Assembly (NCBI GenBank): GCA_038230695.1
Contig: JBBRMT010000053.1
Coordinates: 1 to 21,530 of the forward strand
Source: QHBQ01 sp038230695
GTDB taxonomy: Bacteria; Chloroflexota; Chloroflexia; QHBQ01
Direction of reading: 5' to 3'
Length of the DNA stretch: 21,530 nt
Shown: positions 1 through 7,604 of the stretch, in pieces
How the letters are laid out: each line of letters opens with the position of its first letter
Position numbering within the stretch: position 1 is the stretch's first letter
Notes under the pieces: model-generated
What the model was told of the DNA's origin: nothing
Seen by the model: the letters and a program-made list of their open reading frames with translations, nothing else
The model's database searches: none
Made by a program: the position numbers and the translations under genes

Positions 1-1
1 C

Positions 2-2653
2 AACGCGCCCGCCGATTGGAATCGCCAGGTGCATCTCCGCGCCGGTTACGTTGACCTGCCGGTGGACACTTCCAGCAAGCAGATGCGCATCAACCTCACC
101 ACCCAGGGCCAGCCGCCATACGCCCCCGGCAGCACGGTGACGGTCACGGTGCATACCGAGGATGTAGGCGGCCTGCCACTGAGTAGCCAACTGTCGCTGG
201 CAGTGGTGGACGAGGCCATCTACGCCATCGGTGGCGAGAACGGCCCTGACCTGTTCGGCGCCTTCTGGGCCGAGCGTGGCACCAACATCAGCACCGCCAG
301 CAGCTTCAGCGCGGGTCAAACCCCAGTGCGAGTGGATATACCGATGGACGCGGTTGGCGGTGGGCTATCTGCCGGAACCGCACCCGCGCCAGCCGATGGA
401 GCAACCGCCAAGAACAGCGCCGCAAGTACCGCCCAGCCCGCTGCGCCGCAGAAGGTGCGTAGCAACTTCCAGGATACCGCCTTCTGGAAAGCCACCATCA
501 GCACCGACGCTAATGGCAACGCCACTATCCCTGTGCCGCTGCCCGACAACCTGACCACCTGGCGCATCACCGCCGAGGGTATGGATGTGGCTACCCAGGC
601 GGGCGAGGCGCACACCACCATCACGGCGACCCAGCCGCTGCTGCTCCGCCCGGTGCAGCCCCGCTTCCTGACCACCGGCGACAACCCGCATCCCCAGGCG
701 ATTATCCAGAACAACACCGACAACACCCTGACCGTGCAGGCTAGCCTGATAGTAAGCGGTGCGCTCACCCTCGACCCCCAGCCCAGCAGCGTGCAAACCC
801 TGACCATCGCCCGTGGCGATCAGGCGGTTGTCACCTGGAGCGCGAAGGTTGGTGATGGCAATAGCGCGAACCTGCGCTACTGGGTGCATACCGTTGTCAC
901 CTCTACCGCAGGGGGCTTGGGAACGAGCGGCTATCTTGAGGATGCCATCGCTGCAACCCTGCCGGTCAAGCCGTTCGCCGCGCCGGAGGCGGTTGCCACC
1001 AGCGGCGAGGTAAGCGCCACCCGCGCCGATGAGAGCGTCTTCCTGCCCTACAGCATCAACCCACAACTGGGCGAACTGGTGGTGCAGGTATCACCTTCGC
1101 TGGCGGCAGCCACCACCAGCAGCCTCAACTTCGTAACCCAGTATCCATACGAAAGCACCGATCAAACCGTCAGCCGCTTCCTGCCGCTGGTGGTGTTGGA
1201 ACAGGTCTACAATCAGCAGGGGCTGAAGACACAGTATCACGACCAGATCCCCGCCATCGTTGCCGCCGCCTTCCAACGGTTGCAAGATTTGCAGCAGCCC
1301 GACGGCGGCTGGGCCTGGTGGCTGGAAGGGCCGTCCAACTGGTGGGAGACTGCCTACACGGTGCAGGGGCTGGTGGCCGCCCGCGACGCGGGCTACTCCG
1401 TCCCTGGCGATATGCTGCAACGCGCCATTAGCCGCCTGCAGAGCTTCCAGACCGATGAGAGCCAGGCCAGCCTCGACGAAACCTATCACCTGAATATGCG
1501 GGCCTACAGCCTCTATGTCCTCACCAACGCAGTGGGCGACACCAGCGATACCCTGGTCGCCTTGCAGCAGGAGGGCCAGTCGCTAGTCGCGCAGTCGGCC
1601 CGCCTGAGCAACCATGCGCGGGCCTGGCTGGCCCTGGGCCTGACCAAGCTGGGGATGCAGGCGGAGGCCAAGACGGTGTTCGACAGCCTGATTGCCGCCG
1701 CCCGCCAGAGCAGCGCCACCGCCCACTGGGAGGAAGATCACCCCGACTACTGGAGCATGGGCAGCGACAATCGCGCCACCGCCCTGGCGATTGACGCGAT
1801 GGTAACGCTATCGCCCAACGACCCACTGCTGCCCAAGGCGGTGCGCTGGCTGATGAGTGCGGAGAAGGAGGGCCACTGGCTCGACTCGCAGGAGACCGCC
1901 ATCACCCTGATCAGCCTGGCTCACTATATGCAGCAGAGCAAGGAACTGAGCGCCGACTACTCGTGGCAGGTCAACCTGCTCGGCCAGCAACTCGGCGCCG
2001 GCATCGCCAACAGCGGCAATCTGACCCAGACCGTGACCATGAGTGTGCCAGTCTCGAAGATACCGCAGAACAACAATGCCGACCTGTCCTTCGCCCGCAG
2101 CGACCCGAAGGGCAAGCTGTACTACAGCGTCAGCCTGCGTTACTACGTGCCGGGGCAGGGCATCAAGAGCCGCAGCGAGGGGCTGGCGATCAGCCGCAGC
2201 TACTATCAGATGGCGAACGGGGCGACTGGCGATGAAGGGCTGCCGGTCAAGCAGGTAAACGCTGGCGATCTGGTCAAGGTGCGGCTCACCATCGTGGCGC
2301 CGGAGACTTCCTACTACGTGCAAGTTACCGACCCGCTGCCAGCTGGCCTGGAAGGGGTGAACGGTACGCTGAACACTACCTCGTTCACCGAACGCAGCCA
2401 GAACCCGGCGGGCTTCGCCGCAGGCAACCAGAACTCGCCCTGGTGGCGCTGGGGGCCGTTCGACGATGTAGAGATGCTCGACGACAGCACGGTGCTGTTC
2501 GCCACCTACATGAGTCCGGGGACATACGTCTATGAATACTATGCCCGCGCCACCACCCCCGGCGTGTACATGGCCCTGCCCGCCCACATCGAGCTATCCG
2601 CCTACCCCGACGTGTTTGGCAGCAGCGATGGCGGGGCGTTCACGGTGAAGTAG
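2..2653 (+). CDS. Alpha-2-macroglobulin family protein, 5'-truncated by window edge
   Basis: The frame is open to the left edge, so this is the C-terminal 883 residues of a longer protein; the GTG at 29 is not the true start. Bacterial alpha-2-macroglobulins are periplasmic or surface protease traps, often grouped with peptidoglycan enzymes. Visible parts (fragment numbering): a macroglobulin strand ending in VVDEAIYAI; a low-complexity Ala/Pro/Thr stretch (about 95-150) where a bait region would lie; the family block NFQDTAFWKA from about 155, with PDNLTTWR; a helical thioester-type domain (about 375-690) with PDGGWAWW; and a C-terminal macroglobulin domain. The thioester block reads YPYESTDQTVSRF, where the active family has the pattern PYGC-x-EQ, so the thioester Cys is Ser (codon 1154-1156). 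Such proteins, like E. coli YfaS, cannot form the covalent bond but may still trap non-covalently. The family assignment is secure; the exact role is inferred. Confidence 0.9.
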   Translation, partial: NAPADWNRQVHLRAGYVDLPVDTSSKQMRINLTTQGQPPYAPGSTVTVTVHTEDVGGLPLSSQLSLAVVDEAIYAIGGENGPDLFGAFWAERGTNISTASSFSAGQTPVRVDIPMDAVGGGLSAGTAPAPADGATAKNSAASTAQPAAPQKVRSNFQDTAFWKATISTDANGNATIPVPLPDNLTTWRITAEGMDVATQAGEAHTTITATQPLLLRPVQPRFLTTGDNPHPQAIIQNNTDNTLTVQASLIVSGALTLDPQPSSVQTLTIARGDQAVVTWSAKVGDGNSANLRYWVHTVVTSTAGGLGTSGYLEDAIAATLPVKPFAAPEAVATSGEVSATRADESVFLPYSINPQLGELVVQVSPSLAAATTSSLNFVTQYPYESTDQTVSRFLPLVVLEQVYNQQGLKTQYHDQIPAIVAAAFQRLQDLQQPDGGWAWWLEGPSNWWETAYTVQGLVAARDAGYSVPGDMLQRAISRLQSFQTDESQASLDETYHLNMRAYSLYVLTNAVGDTSDTLVALQQEGQSLVAQSARLSNHARAWLALGLTKLGMQAEAKTVFDSLIAAARQSSATAHWEEDHPDYWSMGSDNRATALAIDAMVTLSPNDPLLPKAVRWLMSAEKEGHWLDSQETAITLISLAHYMQQSKELSADYSWQVNLLGQQLGAGIANSGNLTQTVTMSVPVSKIPQNNNADLSFARSDPKGKLYYSVSLRYYVPGQGIKSRSEGLAISRSYYQMANGATGDEGLPVKQVNAGDLVKVRLTIVAPETSYYVQVTDPLPAGLEGVNGTLNTTSFTERSQNPAGFAAGNQNSPWWRWGPFDDVEMLDDSTVLFATYMSPGTYVYEYYARATTPGVYMALPAHIELSAYPDVFGSSDGGAFTVK

Positions 2654-2675
2654 CAGAAACAGGGTTCAACCACAG

Positions 2676-2702
2676 GGGGAGCGCATATATTATGCGCTCC
2701 CC
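2676..2702 (+). terminator. Hairpin after the alpha-2-macroglobulin gene
   Basis: A perfect 12-bp stem (GGGGAGCGCATA at 2676-2687, its complement at 2691-2702) with a 3-nt loop sits 22 bases after the stop codon. The T-tract after it is weak (TTCTGGCGTTT), so it may stop transcription only partly or protect the 3' end. It separates this gene from the next promoter. Confidence 0.65.
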
Positions 2703-2785
2703 TTCTGGCGTTTCCACAGTTTGGTTGCCCATGCCTCTATTTTATCCCACTTTTATGAAAAGACCCCAATTCGCACCGTTTTGGC

Positions 2786-2814
2786 TTGACATGACACCAT
2801 GATGGTGCTATAAT
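2786..2814 (+). promoter_or_regulatory. Consensus sigma-70-type promoter of the RHH/DUF4097/ABC operon
   Basis: TTGACA (2786-2791), a 17-bp spacer and TATAAT (2809-2814) match the consensus at all 12 positions. Only six bases separate the -10 box from the ATG at 2821, so the usual start point falls on the A of the start codon. No ribosome binding site can precede it. The transcript is predicted to be leaderless. Confidence 0.85.
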
Positions 2815-2822
2815 GGTGTCAT
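2792..2822. promoter_or_regulatory. Inverted-repeat operator overlapping the promoter
   Basis: TGACACCAT (2792-2800) and its exact complement ATGGTGTCA (2813-2821) flank 12 bases. CACCAT-G-ATGGTG (2795-2807) is a further 13-bp palindrome. The half-site ATGGTG therefore occurs at 2802 and 2813, 11 bp apart, plus one copy inverted. The sites cover the spacer, the -10 box and the start codon. The next gene encodes a ribbon-helix-helix protein, a family that binds such repeated short sites, so autorepression is the likely meaning. Confidence 0.7.
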
Positions 2823-3336
2823 GAATATAACTCACTACATCAACGACCTCCAACACCATCTGGAGGTTGCCGCCGCAGCGGGCGGTGAAGAGTCCCGTCT
2901 ACTTGCGGAACGCCTCATCGCGCCGCTTGAGGCGGCCATGCGGCTCGTGCTATTGGAAGCGCTATCGGCAGCGGCGAGCGAGATCACGCGCGAGCTTGCG
3001 CCAGGCTCAGTAGATGTACGTCTGCGCGGGCGCGACCCTGAGTTCGTGGTGACACCACCGCCCAGCCCTGTTTTTGAGGAAGTTGCCGAGAACAGTTCCT
3101 CGGCAATCCCATCATCTAGCCAGATTGCACCGGCTGAAGGCGATGAGGGTGGTACGTGGCGTATCACTCTCCGCTTGCCCGACCAGCTCAAGCTGCGGGT
3201 CGAGGAGGCCGCGGCAAGAGAAAGGCTTTCGGTCAATTCGTGGCTAGTCCGCGCGGTTACTGATGCGCTGGAGCCAAAAGAGCGCACCGCCGACCGCCCC
3301 AAGCATAGCAAACGCTTCACCGGCTGGGTGAGCTAG
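2821..3336 (+). CDS. Ribbon-helix-helix (HicB/Arc-like) DNA-binding regulator
   Basis: This 171-residue protein has two parts. The N-terminal 60 residues are predicted helical and Ala/Leu/Glu-rich (LLAERLIAPLEAAMRLVLLE). A Pro/Ser-rich linker (about 77-110) leads to a C-terminal ribbon-helix-helix domain at about 112-151: strand TWRITLRLP, then helices with LKLRVEEAAARE and SVNSWLVRAV. That pattern is typical of HicB-type antitoxin C-termini and Arc/MetJ-like repressors. No HicA-like toxin lies beside it; the gene heads a DUF4097-ABC transporter operon, so a transcriptional regulator is more likely than an antitoxin. The ATG at 2821 is chosen because the frame and promoter geometry leave no upstream option; it has no Shine-Dalgarno. 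Probably represses its own promoter through the repeats at 2792-2822. Confidence 0.8.
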   Translation: MNITHYINDLQHHLEVAAAAGGEESRLLAERLIAPLEAAMRLVLLEALSAAASEITRELAPGSVDVRLRGRDPEFVVTPPPSPVFEEVAENSSSAIPSSSQIAPAEGDEGGTWRITLRLPDQLKLRVEEAAARERLSVNSWLVRAVTDALEPKERTADRPKHSKRFTGWVS

Positions 3337-3408
3337 CCAGTTACCACTTTCATTACTTGTCCCATCGCCGGGGCATCAATAACCGTCATCAAGCAAAGGG
3401 GTAGCACC

Positions 3409-4251
3409 GTGCCAGTTTTCGCAACACCACAACCAATCACCCTCACCATCGAGCTAGCTGTCGCTGACCTGCGACTCATCGCCAGCGAGCGCAGCGACAC
3501 CGTAGTAGAGGTACGTCCGAGTAACGCATCCAGTGCGGCTGACGTGAAGGCTGCGGAGCAGACCCGCGTCGAGTATTCCAATGGACGGCTGCTGGTCAAA
3601 GGGCCGCGCCAGCGCTTCCATCTCTTCAGAAGCGCGTCGGTCGAAGTGACGATTGAACTACCTGCTGGTTCTGATGTGAACGGCACTTTGGCCATGGGCG
3701 AGTTCCGCGTAGAGGGGCGGCTAGGCGAGTGCCGGTTCTACACCGCCATGGGCGACCTTAGCCTGGAGCAGACCGGCAGGCTAAACCTGAATAGCGGCTA
3801 CGGCAACATCACCGTTGACCGCGCCGTAGGCAACGCCGACATCACCGCCGGTTCCGGTTCGGTACGCATTGGCGCGATCGAGGGCGCGGCGACGGTCAAG
3901 AACTCCGATGGCCGTACCACCATCGGGGAAGTCAGCGGCGAGTTGCGGTTTAACTCAGCTAACGGCACCATTTCCGTAGACCATGCGCTTAGCTCCGTCA
4001 CTGCCAAAACCGCCAACGGCAGCATCCGCATTGGTGAGGCGGTGCGCGGCTCAATCCTGCTTGAAACCGCCTACGGCGCACTGGAAGTAGGCATCCGCAA
4101 TGGCACTGCCGCCTGGCTCGATGTGAGTACCCAGTACGGCAGCGTGCGTAACTCCATGCACGCGCAAGACGGTCCTGGGCAGTCCGACGAGACGGTGGAA
4201 GTGCGCGCCCGCACCGCCTATGGCAACATCACCATCCAGCGTTCAACTTAA
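3409..4251 (+). CDS. DUF4097 family beta-strand repeat protein
   Basis: The 280-residue protein consists largely of short repeated strands of the type G-x-hydrophobic-x-hydrophobic: MGEFRVEGR, MGDLSLEQ, YGNITVDRA, SGSVRIGAI, NGTISVDHA, NGSIRIGEA, YGALEVGI, YGSVRNS, YGNITIQ. These form a right-handed beta-solenoid of the DUF4097 (putative adhesin) type. No signal peptide or membrane helix is visible, so it is likely cytoplasmic. It starts with GTG at 3409, with an AAAGGGG ribosome site ending 7 bases before it. It lies 72 bp after the regulator and 26 bp before the ABC ATPase, so it is co-transcribed. Genes of this family often sit beside ABC-2 drug exporters, but their biochemical role is not established. 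Confidence 0.85.
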   Translation: MPVFATPQPITLTIELAVADLRLIASERSDTVVEVRPSNASSAADVKAAEQTRVEYSNGRLLVKGPRQRFHLFRSASVEVTIELPAGSDVNGTLAMGEFRVEGRLGECRFYTAMGDLSLEQTGRLNLNSGYGNITVDRAVGNADITAGSGSVRIGAIEGAATVKNSDGRTTIGEVSGELRFNSANGTISVDHALSSVTAKTANGSIRIGEAVRGSILLETAYGALEVGIRNGTAAWLDVSTQYGSVRNSMHAQDGPGQSDETVEVRARTAYGNITIQRST

Positions 4252-4277
4252 ACCACTCAAACAAGGAACACTAAACT

Positions 4278-5237
4278 ATGAACACCCAATCATCGCAACC
4301 GGCAATCACGGCAACTGGACTACGCAAGTCATACGGCAAGAAGGTCGTGCTTGACGGCATCAACCTCCACGTTCCTTCGGGAACGGTCTTCGCCCTGCTC
4401 GGCCCCAACGGTGCGGGCAAGACCACCATGGTAAACATCCTGTCCACGCTCATCGGTGCCGATGGTGGTGAGGTGCGCGTGGCCGGTCACGACCTGACCC
4501 GTGAACCCAACGCGGTACGAGCGGCGATCGGGGTCACCGGCCAGTTCTCAGCCGTAGATACTCTACTCAACGGCGAGGAGAACCTGCTGCTCATGGCGGA
4601 CCTGCGACATCTGGGTAAGCGCGGGGGTCGCCAGCGCGTAGCCGAGCTACTAGAGCAATTCGATCTGGTCGAGGCGGCCCGGAAACCACTCGCCATCTAC
4701 TCTGGGGGGATGCAACGACGGCTTGACCTGGCGATGACCCTGGTTGGCAATCCGCGCATCATCTTCCTCGACGAGCCGACCGCTGGCCTAGACCCGCGCA
4801 GCAGACGTACCATGTGGGGTATTATCCGCCGTCTCGTCGCCGACGGTGTGACCATCTTCCTGACGACGCAGTATCTCGAAGAGGCAGATCAACTCGCTGA
4901 CCGCATCGCGGTACTCGATCACGGCAAATTCGTCGCCGAAGGAACGGCAAACGAACTCAAGCGCCTCATCCCTGGCGGCCACATCCTTCTTCAATTCGGC
5001 GATGCCGATGGGTTCGCAGCGGCCACTAGACTTCTCAGCGACTCCTCAGCCGACGATACCGCGCTTACTCTCCAGGTTCCCAGCGACGGCGGCGTGCAGT
5101 CACTGCGAACTATGCTTGACCAGCTCAACGATGAATCCATTGCCGTAGACGCATTGTCAATCCACCAGCCCGATCTCGACGATGTCTTCCTGGCGCTCAC
5201 GGGCCACACCAACACAGAGAAGGAGACCTTGCAATGA
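4278..5237 (+). CDS. DrrA-type daunorubicin-resistance ABC transporter ATP-binding protein
   Basis: The 319-residue ATPase energises an ABC-2 exporter with the following gene. Walker A GPNGAGKTT is at 42-50, the Q-loop Gln at about 89 (TGQFSAVDT), signature YSGGMQRRLD at 141-150, and Walker B IIFLDEPTAG at 161-170 with LDPRSR after it. The H-loop position is Gln rather than His (TTQYLEEADQLADRI), a trait of the DrrA subfamily. The C-terminal 90 residues carry the DrrA extension with HQPDLDDVFLALTG. The ATG at 4278 follows AAGGA with 10-base spacing. The stop overlaps the permease start by ATGA, implying coupled translation. The substrate (antibiotic, lipid or other hydrophobic compound) cannot be read from sequence. 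Confidence 0.92.
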   Translation: MNTQSSQPAITATGLRKSYGKKVVLDGINLHVPSGTVFALLGPNGAGKTTMVNILSTLIGADGGEVRVAGHDLTREPNAVRAAIGVTGQFSAVDTLLNGEENLLLMADLRHLGKRGGRQRVAELLEQFDLVEAARKPLAIYSGGMQRRLDLAMTLVGNPRIIFLDEPTAGLDPRSRRTMWGIIRRLVADGVTIFLTTQYLEEADQLADRIAVLDHGKFVAEGTANELKRLIPGGHILLQFGDADGFAAATRLLSDSSADDTALTLQVPSDGGVQSLRTMLDQLNDESIAVDALSIHQPDLDDVFLALTGHTNTEKETLQ

Positions 5238-6022
5238 ACACTCTCGCTTACACATTGAGCGACTCAGCGACGATGCTGCGCCGCAATCTAATGCACATAA
5301 AGCGCTACCCGGTGGTGTTGGTAGGGGTCGCCGCCCTGCCAGTTATCTTCCTGCTGCTGTTCGTCTTCGTCCTCGGCGCAACGCTGGGCGCTGGGCTGGG
5401 TGGTGAAGGCGGTCGCGGTGAGTATCTCAAGTACGTTGTACCTGGCATCCTGCTGATGGCGGTAGCGGGCGGCGCACAGGGGACGGCGATAGCGGTCGCT
5501 AAGGACATGACCGAAGGCATCATCGCCCGCTTCCGCACCATGGCTATCGCTCGCGCCGCCGTATTGACCGGCCATGTGGTTGGCAGCGTGATACAGACGA
5601 TGCTGGGCCTAGCGGTCGTTATCGGGGTTGCGCTGCTCATTGGGTTCCGACCCACTACCAGCCCGCTCGAATGGCTTATGGCAATCGGTGTCCTCACTCT
5701 AATCACATTCGCTATCACCTGGCTGTCGGTTGCGCTTGGCATGGTAGCCAAGACGGTGGAGGGGGCAAGCAACCTTCCGCTACCCCTATCGCTACTGCCT
5801 TTCTTCGGCAGCGGATTCGTACCCACCAGCTCGATGCCGGGTGGGGTGCGCTGGTTCGCAGAGAACCAGCCGTTCACGCCCTTCATCGAGACGCTGCGAG
5901 GCTTGCTCGTAGGCACCCCCATCGGCAACAGCGGTCTACTCACCATCGTCTGGTGCGTCGTCATCACCCTGATAGGCTACCTGTGGGCGCTCAGGCTGTA
6001 CAACCGCAGGTCAGCACGTTAG
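5234..6022 (+). CDS. DrrB-type ABC-2 transporter permease
   Basis: The 262-residue integral membrane protein has about six hydrophobic segments: near 30-52 (VVLVGVAALPVIFLLLF), 72-95, 110-140, 143-172, 182-200 and 230-255. The region LPLPLSLLPFFGSGFVPT before the last loop is typical of the ABC2_membrane family and DrrB-like drug permeases. It overlaps the ATPase stop by four bases (ATGA), with AGGAG at 5221-5225 as ribosome site. It should form the membrane channel of the exporter driven by the preceding ATPase. It is the last gene of the operon; the next gene has its own promoter 25 bases after this stop. Confidence 0.9.
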   Translation: MNTLAYTLSDSATMLRRNLMHIKRYPVVLVGVAALPVIFLLLFVFVLGATLGAGLGGEGGRGEYLKYVVPGILLMAVAGGAQGTAIAVAKDMTEGIIARFRTMAIARAAVLTGHVVGSVIQTMLGLAVVIGVALLIGFRPTTSPLEWLMAIGVLTLITFAITWLSVALGMVAKTVEGASNLPLPLSLLPFFGSGFVPTSSMPGGVRWFAENQPFTPFIETLRGLLVGTPIGNSGLLTIVWCVVITLIGYLWALRLYNRRSAR

Positions 6023-6046
6023 CCAGATAACATAGAACCGGCAGAC

Positions 6047-6076
6047 TTGCAACCCCACCCCACGATGTGCTATATT
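6047..6076 (+). promoter_or_regulatory. Likely promoter of the MBL/rhodanese gene
   Basis: TTGCAA (6047-6052), an 18-bp spacer and TATATT (6071-6076) lie between the ABC permease and the next start codon. The predicted start point near 6083 leaves a 40-base leader with an AGGGAG ribosome site. Confidence 0.5.
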
Positions 6077-6123
6077 ACCTGCACGATAACAAGCAGCAAC
6101 GATGCTGCAAGCAGGGAGCGACA

Positions 6124-7512
6124 ATGTTCGTCGAAACCTTTGTAGTGGCCGGGCTGGGTCACTCGTCGTATATGGTGGGGCACGAGGGCAGCCGCGATGT
6201 ACTCGTCATTGACCCCAAGCGCGATGTGCAGGATTATCTCGATGCCGCCGAGCGGCGCGGGGCGCGCATCACCCATGTGCTGGAGACCCACAACCATAAC
6301 GATTTCGTCTCTGGCAGCCAAGAACTGGCGCATATGACTGGCGCACAGGTGTACGCCGCCGCCGAGTGCGGTATCCAGTATGAGTTTCGCGGCCTGCGCG
6401 AGGGCCAGAGTTTCAGCGTAGCGGGGATTGACTTCACCGTGCTGACAACCCCCGGCCACACCCCCGAACACATCAGCTACCTTGCCAGCGATGGCGGGCA
6501 GCGGGCGTTGTTCAGCGGCGGCAGTCTGCTAGTCGGCGCAGTGGGGCGCACCGATCTGCTCGGTTGGGAATTGGCCGACCCGCTGGCGCGGCTGCTCTAC
6601 CACAGCGTCCAGGACAAGCTCGCCCATCTCGGCGACGATGTGGCGCTATATCCAACTCATGGAGCTGGTTCATTCTGCGGCAGCGGCAATTTGAACAGCC
6701 ATCGCAGCAGCACCATCGGTGAGGAGCGCATCAGCAACCCCGCGCTGGCCCCCCAGAGCGAGGATCAGTTCGTCGCCCAGCAGCTAGGGCAGTTGGGCGC
6801 ATACCCTACCTACTATAATTATATGCGGGCAATCAATCAGGCTGGCCCGCGCCTGCTCGGTCGCCTGCCAGATGCCCACCCTCTTAGCGTAGAGCGGGCC
6901 AAAGAGCTACTTGCGGATGGGCGGCTGGTGGTGGATGGTCGCGAACCACGCGACTTCGCCCCGCTGCACATCGCGGGCGCGTTCAACGTCGCCCTCAGCG
7001 ACGAGGCGTTTGCCCCCTGGGTGGGCTGGGTTACGCCCTACAACTCGCCGCTGCTGCTGGTGCTGGAGCAGGAGGAACACGATTGGCCGGAGGCAAGCAC
7101 GTCGCTGCTACGCATCGGCTACGAACAGGTGGATGGCTACCTTGCCGGTGGGGTGCAGGCGTGGCAGCAGGCGGGTTTGCCAGTGCAGCAGATGGCGCAA
7201 ATCCCTGCCGTACAGTTGCAGGCGCGGCTGGAAGCCGATCCCAACTTTACCCTGATTGATGTGCGCGATGACAGAGAGTGGGCGGCGGGCCATTTGCCCA
7301 ACGCGCTGCATATCGAGGCGGGCAAGCTGGCGCAGCGCCTCAGCGAACTGCCCCGCGAACGCCCCATCGTAACCCTGTGCGCCGCGGGCTTCCGCAGCAG
7401 CATTGCCGCCAGCATCCTGCAACGGGCAGGCTTCCCGCAAGTCTACAGCGTCCTGGGTGGTATGAACGATATTGAACAACAACATAGTTTTAAGTTGAAA
7501 GTTACAAGTTGA
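6124..7512 (+). CDS. MBL-fold metallohydrolase with two rhodanese domains (persulfide dioxygenase-like)
   Basis: 462 residues from the ATG at 6124, preferred over the in-frame 6067 start because AGGGAG lies 5 bases before it and the family begins at MFVETFVV. The metallo-beta-lactamase domain (1-240) has ETHNHNDFVSG (H56, H58, D60), GHTPEH (H112), GRTDLLG (D144) and YPTHGAGS (H179). The last His of the usual HxHxDH is Phe, which fits enzymes of the ETHE1/persulfide dioxygenase type that hold one iron with two His and one Asp. A first rhodanese domain (about 253-350) lacks a catalytic Cys. The second (about 362-455) has the active loop CAAGFRS with Cys419. The likely role is oxidation or transfer of persulfide sulfur in the cytoplasm. 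The last residues SFKLKVTS are encoded by a heptamer repeat that also supplies the stop codon. Confidence 0.88.
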   Translation: MFVETFVVAGLGHSSYMVGHEGSRDVLVIDPKRDVQDYLDAAERRGARITHVLETHNHNDFVSGSQELAHMTGAQVYAAAECGIQYEFRGLREGQSFSVAGIDFTVLTTPGHTPEHISYLASDGGQRALFSGGSLLVGAVGRTDLLGWELADPLARLLYHSVQDKLAHLGDDVALYPTHGAGSFCGSGNLNSHRSSTIGEERISNPALAPQSEDQFVAQQLGQLGAYPTYYNYMRAINQAGPRLLGRLPDAHPLSVERAKELLADGRLVVDGREPRDFAPLHIAGAFNVALSDEAFAPWVGWVTPYNSPLLLVLEQEEHDWPEASTSLLRIGYEQVDGYLAGGVQAWQQAGLPVQQMAQIPAVQLQARLEADPNFTLIDVRDDREWAAGHLPNALHIEAGKLAQRLSELPRERPIVTLCAAGFRSSIAASILQRAGFPQVYSVLGGMNDIEQQHSFKLKVTS

Positions 7513-7513
7513 A
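7486..7513 (+). repeat. Heptanucleotide array spanning the stop codon of the MBL/rhodanese gene
   Basis: Four tandem 7-mers, AGTTTTA, AGTTGAA, AGTTACA and AGTTGAA, run from 7486 to 7513. The TGA stop (7510-7512) lies in the last unit. Heptads in the opposite orientation lie at 7561-7584. Confidence 0.75.
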
Positions 7514-7560
7514 AACGGCTACGATGCAGTAGGTGTAATTAGCGGCACAAAACGCATTGC

Positions 7561-7584
7561 ACTTTCAACTTTCAACTTTCAACT
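7561..7584 (-). repeat. Heptanucleotide array upstream of the histidine kinase
   Basis: Three perfect ACTTTCA units plus ACT. On the minus strand these read TGAAAGT, the inverse of the array at 7486-7513, so the two arrays could pair as a long imperfect stem around a roughly 47-base loop between the two genes. Confidence 0.8.
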
Positions 7585-7604
7585 CCGACCGAAGGGAGAA
7601 CACA

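Noticed and set aside
1808..2587. 259-residue minus-strand frame inside the alpha-2-macroglobulin gene
   Set aside because: The opposite strand has clear family motifs throughout; the antisense product has biased His/Val/Gly composition and no ribosome site.
2821..3336. Antitoxin of a HicAB-type toxin-antitoxin pair
   Set aside because: No small HicA-like toxin precedes or follows; the partner gene encodes a DUF4097 solenoid.
5305..5967. 220-residue minus-strand frame opposite the DrrB permease
   Set aside because: Composition rich in Pro/Ser/Thr, as expected from the reverse of membrane-helix codons; the permease fits its family end to end.
7486..7584. CRISPR array
   Set aside because: Repeats are 7 bases with no spacers and no cas genes nearby.
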